From assembly GCA_009776305.1 (NCBI GenBank), contig WRLY01000004.1:62001-126000 (forward strand): a DNA stretch of 64,000 bases, given 5' to 3'. Positions 11,176 through 20,737 of the stretch are shown here, one piece after another; the first letter of the stretch is position 1; the number at the start of each line of letters is the position of its first letter. Made by a program: the position numbers and the translations under genes. A model generated the notes under the pieces. That model ran no database searches, had not been told where the DNA came from, and was given only the letters and a program-made list of their open reading frames with translations. This stretch comes from Oscillospiraceae bacterium (GTDB taxonomy: Bacteria; Bacillota; Clostridia; Oscillospirales; Ruminococcaceae).

Positions 11176-12072
11176 CTATCTGCCGTTGCCGCCCCTGATT
11201 TTCACGCGCAGTCTTTTCACCGCCGCCTTAACCCGCTCGTTTCTCAGCACCACGTTTATTTCCGCACCGAAAAACATTATATTCATGCAGATATAAAGCC
11301 ATAGCATTAGCAAAACAATCGCGGTCAGGCTTCCGTACAAATAGGAATAATTCGCGAAATTGCTTATGTAAAATGAATAAAGCGCTGAAAATCCGAGCCA
11401 GCCCACAGCGCTTATAATCGCGCCCGGAAATTCCCATAGCGAGTGGGTTTTGCGTCCCGGCGCGAAAGAATATAACGCCCAGAAAAACAGGACTAAAAGA
11501 CAAAAGCCCAAGACCCAACGAACCGACGTAAAAACCATAGGCGCGTTTTCAAGGGCGGGAAAGGTTTCAATCAGCCAGTCGGCAATAGTCCCCCCGAAAA
11601 CCAATATAGTCAAAGTTATAATCAGCGTCGCCATAAAAGTCAGCATGTAAAACATCATGACTAACCTTAATTGAATATAGCCGCGTTTTTCCTCCACACC
11701 GTAAATTACGTTAAGCCCCTTTATAACCGCGAAAAGCCCGCGCGAAGCCGACCAGAGCGCGGTAATTGTAGCCACGGATAAAACCGTACCTGTTGAGGCT
11801 TCAAAAATTTCCGCCATAACGGAGTTCACTAAGCTTGCAGCCTGTGGAGGGAGGAAATTCACCGAAAAATCCTTGAGCTGCTCTATTGAGAAAGGCAGAA
11901 AATTAATCAGCGAAAGAATCAGCATTGCCGTCGGAAAGAAGGCAATAATTATAAAGAAAGCCGCCTGCGCCGAGTAAACATCGACATTGTCCCGTTCTAT
12001 TTTTTCGACAATGTTTTTTATAAAAGAAATCATCGGGCGGAGTTTATTCACCTTTTTGCTCCTTTTCTGCAA
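11176..12072 (-). CDS. YihY/BrkB family inner membrane protein
   Basis: DNVDVYSAQAAFFIIIAFFPT, SASRGLFAVIKGLNVIYGVEEKRGY, YSFAPGRK motifs. Confidence 0.9.
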   Translation of the reverse strand: MQKRSKKVNKLRPMISFIKNIVEKIERDNVDVYSAQAAFFIIIAFFPTAMLILSLINFLPFSIEQLKDFSVNFLPPQAASLVNSVMAEIFEASTGTVLSVATITALWSASRGLFAVIKGLNVIYGVEEKRGYIQLRLVMMFYMLTFMATLIITLTILVFGGTIADWLIETFPALENAPMVFTSVRWVLGFCLLVLFFWALYSFAPGRKTHSLWEFPGAIISAVGWLGFSALYSFYISNFANYSYLYGSLTAIVLLMLWLYICMNIMFFGAEINVVLRNERVKAAVKRLRVKIRGGNGR

Positions 12073-12217
12073 TAATGACTATACAATATTTTACCAACTA
12101 TTTTAAGTTTTGTCAATTTTTATATTTCTATTATTTACATTTGATTTTTTCATAAAAAATGCAGAAAATAAATAAAATTGTTATTGCGGCGAATCGCGTT
12201 CGCCCGAAGGAGCGCAA

Positions 12218-12934
12218 ATGATTCTGAAAATTATCTGGCTGTCACTGCTTTCGCTGACGGTTCTTTTCCTTATAGCAAAGTTGATTGGAAATAAGCAGAT
12301 TTCCCAGCTTAACGTTTACGACTACATTAACGGCATAACCATAGGCTCTATTGCCGCCGAAATGGCGACCAGCCTTAAAGACAACTGGATTGAGCCCCTT
12401 ACCGCCATGTTGGTCTACGGACTTGCGGCATTTCTTATTTCGGTGGTTTCAATGAAGTCTATAAAAGCCCGAAAACTTTTGTGGGGACGTCCTATTGTTT
12501 TATTTCAGGACGGTAAGCTTTATGAAAAAAATCTGTTTAAGGCAAAATTAGATATAACCGAGTTTGAGATGATGTGCCGCAACAGCGGATATTTTAACTT
12601 AGCCGATGTAGGAACCGCCATACTTGAAGCCAACGGTCAGCTTTCATTTATTCCCGTAGCGGCAAGACGACCCGCCACCCCCGAAGACCTTAATCTTTTC
12701 CCCAAACAAGACAAAATCACCGTAAATATCATTCTTGACGGCAAAATACTTGAAACTAATTTAAAATATATCGGAAAAAATAATATCTGGCTGCACGACA
12801 CCCTTCGTTCGCAAGGCTATGACAACGTGAAAAATATTTCACTCGCAACCTGTGACGGCAGTGGCGACGTCAGCGTTTACGCCAAAATATCCAAACAGCA
12901 AACCAAACAGGAAACCCACGATTTATTTGAGTAG
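12218..12934 (+). CDS. DUF421 / YetF family membrane protein
   Basis: LIAKLIGNKQISQLNVYDYINGITIGSIAAEM, GKPIVL-like RGPIVLFQDGK, MMCRNSGYFNLADVGTAILEANGQLSF. Confidence 0.88.
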   Translation: MILKIIWLSLLSLTVLFLIAKLIGNKQISQLNVYDYINGITIGSIAAEMATSLKDNWIEPLTAMLVYGLAAFLISVVSMKSIKARKLLWGRPIVLFQDGKLYEKNLFKAKLDITEFEMMCRNSGYFNLADVGTAILEANGQLSFIPVAARRPATPEDLNLFPKQDKITVNIILDGKILETNLKYIGKNNIWLHDTLRSQGYDNVKNISLATCDGSGDVSVYAKISKQQTKQETHDLFE

Positions 12935-12951
12935 GATTGTTCCCGCAACGG

Positions 12952-12980
12952 TTGACAAATTACAAAAAATTGTATAAAAT
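12952..12980 (+). promoter_or_regulatory. sigma-A type promoter
   Basis: TTGACA (12952-12957), 17-nt spacer, TAAAAT (12975-12980). Confidence 0.6.
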
Positions 12981-13056
12981 ATAATTATAGGGACGATTCA
13001 TTCGTCTGCCGTTTTACAACTATAGTCGTTTAAAAATCAGCCGAAAGGAAAAAAAT

Positions 13057-13638
13057 ATGAATTATACAGTTGTGATTAATCGTGAATACGGCTCAGGAGG
13101 ACGGTTAATAGGAAGACTTTTAGCCGAAAAGTTAAACATTCCTTGTTACGATAATGATTTAATTAAACTTACCGCCAAGCAAAGCGGCTTTTCTGAGGAT
13201 TATATCAAGGAAGCGATGGAAAAGAAGACCGCCAGTCTGCTTTACAGCCTTTATATGACCAGCCTTCCGATTGCAGACCAGATTTTCTTAGCGCAGTCGC
13301 AGGTTATCACCGACCTTGCCCAAAAGGAATCCTGCGTGATTGTGGGAGGTTGCGCCGATTATGTCCTAAAGGAAAAAAAGGATTTAATTAAGGTATTTAT
13401 CCATGCTCCTTTTGAGAAAAGGTTGCAACGCGTGCGCGAGGAATACAAAGAACCCGCCGAGGATTATAAGAGCTATGTAACGCGAATGGACAAAAAGCGC
13501 GTTACATACTATAATTATTTTACCCAATATAAGTGGGGGAACGCCCGCGATTATAACATTGCCCTTGACAGTTCCGCCGGTATCAACGTCTGCGTTGATG
13601 TAATCTGTGAATATGTCAGGAAATATTTAGAATTTTAA
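13057..13638 (+). CDS. cytidylate kinase-like family protein
   Basis: VVINREYGSGGRLIGRLLAEKLNIPCYDNDLI. Confidence 0.88.
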   Translation: MNYTVVINREYGSGGRLIGRLLAEKLNIPCYDNDLIKLTAKQSGFSEDYIKEAMEKKTASLLYSLYMTSLPIADQIFLAQSQVITDLAQKESCVIVGGCADYVLKEKKDLIKVFIHAPFEKRLQRVREEYKEPAEDYKSYVTRMDKKRVTYYNYFTQYKWGNARDYNIALDSSAGINVCVDVICEYVRKYLEF

Positions 13639-14014
13639 GAAAGCCGTCTTTGCCGGGGTTGCCTATGATTCGCTCACAAACTTTTCCGTTATTTATTAAC
13701 AAAGTCGCGGGTAAAAACCTCACGTTGTATTTTTGGGCTAATTTATGTTTATGAGTTTTTGGCTTTTCTGATTCTGATTGAAGTTCTATTACGCCGACCT
13801 TTATTTTGCCGTTCAGCTCATCGCTTAAAGAATCAGCCGTTTGACGCATCAAAACCGAAGAAACGCCGCAATCTGCCCAAAAGCTTAACAGCACGGGTGT
13901 TTTGCAGCGTTTTATTTCTTTTTTGAAGTTTTTTTCGGTGACGGCAAAAGCGGGCAATGGGTTTCTCCTTATAGCGGACAAAGATTTTAATTTTATTTTT
14001 AACCTATTTACCAA
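13616..14014 (-). CDS. thioredoxin-like protein with CGVS in place of CGPC
   Basis: TPVLLSFWADCGVSSVLMRQTADSL...YNVRFLPATLLINNGKVCERIIG thioredoxin fold signature. Confidence 0.75.
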   Translation of the reverse strand: MVNRLKIKLKSLSAIRRNPLPAFAVTEKNFKKEIKRCKTPVLLSFWADCGVSSVLMRQTADSLSDELNGKIKVGVIELQSESEKPKTHKHKLAQKYNVRFLPATLLINNGKVCERIIGNPGKDGFLKILNIS

Positions 14015-14049
14015 AATTATACATTAATTTCCCTAAAGGTCTGTTAAAG

Positions 14050-14478
14050 TCAATTACATTGCCCGTCGCAGTGGTCTTCAATCTCGCCGACTATCGGCAC
14101 GGGGTCAACGCCCTGCCGCTTATAATAATCAGCGATTGCAGACTTTACCGCCTGTTCCGCCAAAACCGAACAGTGAACCTTTGCGGCGGGGAGCCCGTCT
14201 AACGCCTCTACAACGGCTTTGTTGGTTAATTTTAGAGCCTGGTCTATTGACTTGCCTTTTATCATTTCGGTGGCGATTGAAGAGGTAGCGATAGCCGCGC
14301 CGCAACCGAAAGTCTTAAATTTTACGTCTTCAATTATGTTATTTTGTATTTTAAGATACATTTTCATAATATCGCCGCATTTTTCGTTACCGACCTCGCC
14401 TATACCGTCGGCGTTTTCTATTTCGCCGACATTAAGTGGGTTGGCGAAATTTTCAAGTACTTTTTCGGAATAAATCAT
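14050..14478 (-). CDS. iscU: Fe-S cluster scaffold protein IscU/NifU-like
   Basis: MIYSEKVLENFANPLNVGEIENADGIGEVGNEKCGDIMKMYLKI...FKTFGCGAAIATSSIATE. Confidence 0.93.
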   Translation of the reverse strand: MIYSEKVLENFANPLNVGEIENADGIGEVGNEKCGDIMKMYLKIQNNIIEDVKFKTFGCGAAIATSSIATEMIKGKSIDQALKLTNKAVVEALDGLPAAKVHCSVLAEQAVKSAIADYYKRQGVDPVPIVGEIEDHCDGQCN

Positions 14479-14509
14479 TTTTATTTTCCTTTCCTGCGGG
14501 TATTTGCAA

Positions 14510-15697
14510 TCATGAATTTTTTATAATATTTTCCCATAAGGGCGACATTTTGCGTAATTTATCGACTACACCCGGCAAAACCTCTAAAAACCTGTCAATT
14601 TCAGCTTCCGTAGTATATTCGGACATGGAAATTCTAAGCGAGCCATGGGCGATTTCGTGGGGCAGACCAAGGGATAAAAGCACATGCGACGGGTCGAGAG
14701 AACCTGACGTACACGCCGAGCCGCTTGAACAACAAATACCCGCTAAGTCAAGCTGTAAAAGCAACGCTTCCCCCTCCACCCCCTCAAACGAGAAGTTTAA
14801 ACAGCAGGGAACTCGCCTTTCTAATTCGCCGTTAAGGTGAACCCGCTCCATTTTCATAATTTCGCGGTATATTTTATCGCGCAAAGGCATAAGGCGGGCG
14901 TGTTTTTCCTCCATGCCGCCGACCGCACGGCATACGCCCTCGGCTAAACCGACAATTCCCGCTATGTTTTCAGTACCGGCACGAAGACCGCTTTCCTGCG
15001 CTCCGCCCTCGATAAAGGGCGAAATACGGATTCTTTTGTTGACGTAAAGTATACCTACGCCTTTCATGGCATGGATTTTATGCCCCGAAAGGGTGAGAAA
15101 ATCAGCGTTTATGGCTTTTACGTCTACCGGGACGCTTCCAATAGCCTGTACCGCGTCGGTATGAAATAAAATCCCCCGCGAACGGCAAATACCGCCTATT
15201 TCTGTAACCGGCTGAATGGTTCCGATTTCGTTGTTTACATACATAATGGTGACTAACCCCGTGTCGGGGCGGATTGCTTTCTCTAAGTCAGAAATTTCCA
15301 CAACACCGTTTTTGTAGACCGGCAGATAGGTTATTTCAAAACCCGACTTTTCTAAAGATTCAAGCACGTTCAAAACCGCGTGATGTTCAAACACAGAAGA
15401 GATTATGTGCCGTTTGCCCTGTTTTTCCATTAAATGTTTTGCGCCCTTAATAGCCCAGTTATCGCTTTCACTGCCGCCGCTTGTGAAATAAACCTCACGC
15501 GGGTCTGCACCGATTGCCTCGGCTATACGCGCACGGGAATTTTCAAGCGCCGCCGCGCTTTTTCTGCCTAAGGAATAAAGGGACGAGGCGTTGCCGTATA
15601 GCTCGTCCAGGTAAGGCTCCATAGCCTCCCGCACAGCGGGACTCAGCTTAGTTGTCGCGGCGTTATCTAAGTAAATTATGTTATTAATGTCTTTCAA
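14510..15697 (-). CDS. nifS: cysteine desulfurase
   Basis: IIYLDNAATTKLSPAVREAMEPYL...SGHKIHAMKGVGILYV; TTG start proposed at 15697 because the longer ORF start overlaps a promoter. Confidence 0.93.
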   Translation of the reverse strand: MKDINNIIYLDNAATTKLSPAVREAMEPYLDELYGNASSLYSLGRKSAAALENSRARIAEAIGADPREVYFTSGGSESDNWAIKGAKHLMEKQGKRHIISSVFEHHAVLNVLESLEKSGFEITYLPVYKNGVVEISDLEKAIRPDTGLVTIMYVNNEIGTIQPVTEIGGICRSRGILFHTDAVQAIGSVPVDVKAINADFLTLSGHKIHAMKGVGILYVNKRIRISPFIEGGAQESGLRAGTENIAGIVGLAEGVCRAVGGMEEKHARLMPLRDKIYREIMKMERVHLNGELERRVPCCLNFSFEGVEGEALLLQLDLAGICCSSGSACTSGSLDPSHVLLSLGLPHEIAHGSLRISMSEYTTEAEIDRFLEVLPGVVDKLRKMSPLWENIIKNS

Positions 15698-15726
15698 AAT
15701 TATCACAGCTTTCTTTATAATATTTA

Positions 15727-15779
15727 TACTAAAATAGTCTACTTTTATATTATATACCATTTTAGTACAAATATCAAGT
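15727..15779 (-). promoter_or_regulatory. nifS promoter with flanking inverted repeat (candidate operator)
   Basis: Minus strand TTGATA-N17-TATAAT; perfect 9-bp inverted repeat TACTAAAAT (15727-15735) / ATTTTAGTA (15759-15767) flanking the -10. Confidence 0.6.
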
Positions 15780-15843
15780 ATAAAAAATGAAATTTTTACG
15801 AAAAATATATGGACGCTTTGTACGGCGCCGAAACTCCTGCATA

Positions 15844-16680
15844 TCAGGCAAACCTAAGCGACGCGTCAAACTCTCCCGCGCCGTAGGTCAAAGCTCCTAT
15901 GCTGATTATGTCAACCCCTGTCAGCGCAACTTGGCGCAGGTTTTCGAGGGTGATGTTCCCGCTTGCCTCAAGTAATGCACGGCTGCTGGTGATTTTTACG
16001 GCTTTTTTCATGTCATCTGTACTCATATTGTCAAGCATAATTATTTTGAGTCCGGCTTCAAGCGCCTCGTTCAACTCTTCAAAATTCCTGACTTCTGCCT
16101 CTATAGTCGCTGTGTGTCCGATTTTAGAACGAAGAATTTCCACGGCTTTTGTAATTCCCCCGCAAGCGTCTATATGATTATTTTTGAGCATTGCCGCGTC
16201 CGAAAGATTAAAACGATGATTAAAACCACCGCCGCAAACCACCGAATATTTCTGCAAAGCGCGAAGTCCGGGTAAGGTCTTACGGGTGTCGGTAATCCGC
16301 GCCCCGGTATCTTTTATTTCTTCAACACACCTGCCGGTATAGGTTGCAATTCCGCTCGCATGTCGCAAAAAATTCAAAGCTGTCCGCTCGGCTTTGAGAA
16401 GTGACGCGGTATTACCGTAAAATTCGGCTATAATGTCGTCTTTTTTTATTCTTTCGCCGTCCCTGAAATGCTTTTTAATTTGGACAGAACGATCTGAAAG
16501 CTCCATAACGCGACAGGCTATATCAAGCCCCGCCAAAATCCCTTCTGCTTTCGAGAGAAAAAATGCGTTGGAAACGCTGTTCTCGGCTATTAATAAATCT
16601 GTGGTTATGTCGATATAATTAATGTCTTCTTTAAGGGCGGTTTTGATTATGTCGTCAATGTAGAATTGGGGCAGGTTCAT
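15844..16680 (-). CDS. nadC: nicotinate-nucleotide diphosphorylase (carboxylating)
   Basis: LKEDINYIDITTDLL, ALNFLRHASGIATYT, ITDTRKTLPGLRALQKYSVVCGGGFNHRFNLSDAAMLKNNHI. Confidence 0.97.
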   Translation of the reverse strand: MNLPQFYIDDIIKTALKEDINYIDITTDLLIAENSVSNAFFLSKAEGILAGLDIACRVMELSDRSVQIKKHFRDGERIKKDDIIAEFYGNTASLLKAERTALNFLRHASGIATYTGRCVEEIKDTGARITDTRKTLPGLRALQKYSVVCGGGFNHRFNLSDAAMLKNNHIDACGGITKAVEILRSKIGHTATIEAEVRNFEELNEALEAGLKIIMLDNMSTDDMKKAVKITSSRALLEASGNITLENLRQVALTGVDIISIGALTYGAGEFDASLRFA

Positions 16681-18182
16681 TTTGATTCCCTTTCATTTAG
16701 TTCTGTCAATATTATAAACGCCACCGCCGCCAGCGCTCTTGTTTCTACAAGCTCCGGTGTTAAGGCGTAATCCCCCGTCTCCAAGTCCCGCCTGATTTCT
16801 TCAATCCGCGCCAGTCCTTTTTTCACTTCCTCATAATCGGGGTAGACAAAATACGCCCTTTGCATAATTCCGCGTATTTCGCGGCGGATTCCTTCGGGTT
16901 TAGACGCGCCTTGCGGCGTATCGGGTTTACCTTGCGGTACGGCAGGTTTAGGCAAATCGTTTGTTTTAAAAGGGGGGCAAATATCGTTTCCAACAGCTTG
17001 CCGATTTATATCTTCGGCAACGCGGCGGGAGAAAACAAGCGCTTCAAGCAATGAATTCCCCGCAAGCCTGTTCGCGCCGTGAACCCCCGTTGTGGAACAT
17101 TCCCCCGAGGCGTATAAGCCCTCAACCGAAGTCTTCCCGAAATCATCAACCTCGATTCCCCCCATAAGATAATGCTGACACGGATAAATCGGCACCGGCT
17201 CTTTGGTAAGATTAAACCCGAAATCTAAAACGCGGGAATAAATCATCGGAAAACGTTCTTTTATATACTCTCCGTTCACGTGGGAAATATCAAGGAAAAA
17301 TTCATCACTTCCGGTTTCTTTTTGCTCGGCTAAAATGCACCTTGAAACCACGTCGCGGGGGGCAAGCTCCATGCGTTCGGGTTCATATTTTTGCATAAAC
17401 CGCTCTTTTTTGCAGTTTAATAAATACGCGCCGTCTCCCCTTACCGCCTCCGAAATAAGGAAACATTCGCGGCTTTTTTGGTCGGCGAAAGCCGTAGGAT
17501 GGAATTGTATATAGCTTAAATCCTTGATTTTCGCCCCCATTTTATGAGCAAAATAAATTCCGTCCCCGGTAGAAGTCGCTCCGTTTGTGGTAAAATCGTA
17601 AACTCTTCCAACGCCACCTGTTGCAAGCAGGCAGGTTTTTGAGGTATAATATTCATATACGCCGTTATGAAAAACCTGTGCCGAAAAATTTTCACCGTCT
17701 TTTTTCAAATCCAGCAAATGAGCGTTTTCAAGAAGCGTAACATTTGAAAGTCGCCGAACCCGCTCTGCTAAAGCGCTCACGATTTCATGCCCTGTGCTGT
17801 CCTTATAATGCGCTACCCTGTTGCGGGAATGTCCCCCTTCAAGCGCAAGGTCAAGACTGCCATCGTCGTTTTTGTCGAAACCGACCCCGAGCCTTAAAAG
17901 ATTTTCAATTTCAAAGGGTCCCTGTTCGATTAAGACCCACACATTAGGTAAATAATTTTTACTGCCGCCCGCTGTAAGCGTATCTTTTATGTGCAGTTCA
18001 AAGCTGTCGCCCTCTTTGTCAATCACTGCGGCAACCCCGCCCTGCGCCATTGCGGAATTGCATACAAAAATCTCGCGCTTTGAAAGCATAAGCACCCGAA
18101 AACGCGAATCAAGGCAGAGTGCGGCGTAAAGCCCCGCAATACCCGCCCCCGCTATTATGACGTCGTAATTTTTATAATTCAT
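16677..18182 (-). CDS. nadB: L-aspartate oxidase
   Basis: DVIIAGAGIAGLYAAL, MAQGGVAAVIDKEGDSFELHIKDTLTAGG, GVHGANRLAGNSLLEALVFSRR. Confidence 0.96.
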   Translation of the reverse strand: MNYKNYDVIIAGAGIAGLYAALCLDSRFRVLMLSKREIFVCNSAMAQGGVAAVIDKEGDSFELHIKDTLTAGGSKNYLPNVWVLIEQGPFEIENLLRLGVGFDKNDDGSLDLALEGGHSRNRVAHYKDSTGHEIVSALAERVRRLSNVTLLENAHLLDLKKDGENFSAQVFHNGVYEYYTSKTCLLATGGVGRVYDFTTNGATSTGDGIYFAHKMGAKIKDLSYIQFHPTAFADQKSRECFLISEAVRGDGAYLLNCKKERFMQKYEPERMELAPRDVVSRCILAEQKETGSDEFFLDISHVNGEYIKERFPMIYSRVLDFGFNLTKEPVPIYPCQHYLMGGIEVDDFGKTSVEGLYASGECSTTGVHGANRLAGNSLLEALVFSRRVAEDINRQAVGNDICPPFKTNDLPKPAVPQGKPDTPQGASKPEGIRREIRGIMQRAYFVYPDYEEVKKGLARIEEIRRDLETGDYALTPELVETRALAAVAFIILTELNERESK

Positions 18183-18234
18183 GAATTTTATTTTACCTTT
18201 GCGATTAATATATTAAATAAAGGACGTAATTTAT

Positions 18235-19485
18235 ATGACAAATATGACAAACGAAACAAAAACAAACGCGATTTTAGTCTGCCTTGACCTGGGCGATTAT
18301 GACGCCGAAAGCTCTCTTAAAGAGCTTGAAGAGCTTGCAATAACCGCAGGCGCGAATGTCGCCGCTACGGTTACGCAAAAGCGCGCCGCCTCAAATAAAG
18401 CAACTGTGGTAGGTGCGGGAAAAATAAAAGAGATTGCTGAACTGTGCCAAACTCTTGATGTTGAACTCATCGTCTTCGATACCGAGCTTTCGGCAAGTCA
18501 AATAAGAAATATCGAAAAAATAACCGAAGTACGGGTAATTGACCGAACTATGCTTATTCTTGATATTTTTGCCGGCAGAGCGGTTTCAAAAGAGGGAAAA
18601 TTGCAGGTGGAACTGGCACAATTGCGTTATCGTCTGCCGCGCCTTGCGGGAATGGGCGTTTCTATGTCAAGACAGGGCGGTCATGGACAGGGTATAGGCA
18701 CTCGCGGACCGGGGGAAACACGGCTTGAAACTGACAGGAGGCATATCAGGAGGAGAATTCAGAGGTTGTCGGAAGAACTCCGCGAGCTTGAACACCGTCG
18801 AAAAATCTCCCGCAGTCGCCGTAAAAAAGAGCAAGTCCTTACGGGGGCTATTGTCGGTTACACCAACGCGGGGAAATCCACACTGCTAAACTGCCTTACC
18901 GATGCGGGCGTGCTTGCCGAGGACAAGCTTTTCGCAACCCTTGACTTAACTTCCCGGGCTATTTTGCTCCCCGACGGCAGAAGTCTTTTGCTTATAGACA
19001 CCGTAGGGCTTATAAGACGACTTCCGCATAATTTAATCGAAGCCTTTAAATCCACCCTTGAGGAAGCCGCAAACGCCGACATTATTTTGCACGTTTGCGA
19101 CATTTCCGACCCTGAAACAGGCGAAAAAGCTCAAACCGCACGGGAATTGCTGAATGAACTCGGCTGCGGTGGGATTCCGTCGGTGACTATTATGAACAAG
19201 TGCGACAAATTCCCAAACGATTACCCCGAAAGTGATACGTTGGTCAAAATTTCCGCAAAGTCGGGATTCGGAATACCCCGTATGCTTGAAATAATCTCAA
19301 AAAATCTCCCCGAAAAGCACCGTGAAATGAGCCTTTTGTTTCCATACGACAAAGCCGGACTCGCCGCCAAAATACGCCAAAACGGCAAAATTTTAAGCGA
19401 GGAATATAATGAAAACGGATTGTTAATTAATGCTTTGGTGGAAATAAAGCTTACCGGCGAAATGGAGCAATATTTATTCCAATAA
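18235..19485 (+). CDS. hflX: GTPase HflX
   Basis: GAGKIKEIAELCQ, GKLQVELAQLRYRLPRLAG, GIGTRGPGETRLETDRRHI, GYTNAGKSTLLN. Confidence 0.96.
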   Translation: MTNMTNETKTNAILVCLDLGDYDAESSLKELEELAITAGANVAATVTQKRAASNKATVVGAGKIKEIAELCQTLDVELIVFDTELSASQIRNIEKITEVRVIDRTMLILDIFAGRAVSKEGKLQVELAQLRYRLPRLAGMGVSMSRQGGHGQGIGTRGPGETRLETDRRHIRRRIQRLSEELRELEHRRKISRSRRKKEQVLTGAIVGYTNAGKSTLLNCLTDAGVLAEDKLFATLDLTSRAILLPDGRSLLLIDTVGLIRRLPHNLIEAFKSTLEEAANADIILHVCDISDPETGEKAQTARELLNELGCGGIPSVTIMNKCDKFPNDYPESDTLVKISAKSGFGIPRMLEIISKNLPEKHREMSLLFPYDKAGLAAKIRQNGKILSEEYNENGLLINALVEIKLTGEMEQYLFQ

Positions 19486-20733
19486 CACCTCGGTACATCC
19501 ATGCTCCCTCACGCTTAAAACATAGCAGGAATCAGCACCGAAAATCTTTTCGAGATTCAGCTTAAACATTTTCAGTAAACTGTGCGGCACAAACGCCTGA
19601 ACCGTCCCCACAAACCCGCCTCCATGTACGCGGCAGGCGCCTTTTCGCCCGAGGGCGTATTCGGCGGCGTTGAGTGCGACGGCAAGGGGCTGGCAGATTA
19701 CATCGCCCGTAGAGTAAATATTTTGCAGATATTTGAAAGAACTGTCTCCGGACTCTTTTATATAGGCTAAAAAGCTTTCAAAATCGCTGTTTTCAAGTGC
19801 GTGGATTAACTTATCCACTCTATTGTTTTCCTCAAAGAAGTGCAATGCCCTAAGCACGGCGCGGTCGCCGTAATTCTGGCGCATTGCATTTATGTTCAGG
19901 GTAATATCTTTGCGAGCTATTTTCCGCAGACAGTCCACCCCGAAAAACGAGGCAATCCGCCGCATTTCACTTGGAATAGCGGCGTATTCGTCTGTCACGC
20001 CGTCTTTGGGGGCGCCGGTGTTTATTATGCAAAGGTCATGTTCAAACGAATTAAAATCGGCTTTGACCTTATTTATAATAGGTGAACTCGGCTCTTTAAA
20101 GTCTATAACAATAAAGCCGCCCGCCGCACAGGCAGTCTGGTCAATCAATCCGCAGGGTTTCCCGAAATAATCATTTTCGGCTTTTTGAGAAATTTTGGCA
20201 ATTCTTAACGGGTCAACCTTACCGTCATTATAAAGATAGGAAAGAATTGTTCCTATCATAACCTCAAACGCGGCGGACGACGACATTCCCGAACCGAGAA
20301 GAACCTCCGACGTGGTATAAGCCTTAAACCCGCCGATTTTTAAGCCCGCGTTTTTAAAGCCCGCTACAACGCCGCGAATCAGTGCCTCTGCCTTGCCTCT
20401 TTCCTCCGGAACCGGCGCAAGCCCTTCAATCCAAACGCCGTTTTCCTCAAACCCCTCGGATTTCACGACGATTTTATTGGCGTCCATAGTTTCGGCGACG
20501 GCTATTATGTCGCGGCTGACGCTTGCCGCCAAAACCTTACCGCGGTTGTGCTCGGTGTGATTGCCGCTGATTTCGGTTCTGCCGGGAACTGAAAAAAGCC
20601 TCAGCACCCCTTTCGGGTTATCGCCGAAGTGTTTCTTATGCGCGGCAATCGCCATGTCAAAACGGGCGCGTTTAGCCTCAATTTCAACTGCCGGATATAA
20701 ATCCTCAGGCTTTAAATAAAGCGGCTCTCTCAT
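19474..20733 (-). CDS. galactokinase-like GHMP kinase
   Basis: GVLRLFSVPGRTEISGNHTEHNRGKVLA, LLGSGMSSSAAFEVMIG, CGLIDQTACAAGG, ACRVHGGGFVGTVQAFV. Confidence 0.85.
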   Translation of the reverse strand: MREPLYLKPEDLYPAVEIEAKRARFDMAIAAHKKHFGDNPKGVLRLFSVPGRTEISGNHTEHNRGKVLAASVSRDIIAVAETMDANKIVVKSEGFEENGVWIEGLAPVPEERGKAEALIRGVVAGFKNAGLKIGGFKAYTTSEVLLGSGMSSSAAFEVMIGTILSYLYNDGKVDPLRIAKISQKAENDYFGKPCGLIDQTACAAGGFIVIDFKEPSSPIINKVKADFNSFEHDLCIINTGAPKDGVTDEYAAIPSEMRRIASFFGVDCLRKIARKDITLNINAMRQNYGDRAVLRALHFFEENNRVDKLIHALENSDFESFLAYIKESGDSSFKYLQNIYSTGDVICQPLAVALNAAEYALGRKGACRVHGGGFVGTVQAFVPHSLLKMFKLNLEKIFGADSCYVLSVREHGCTEVLLE

Positions 20734-20737
20734 GGCG

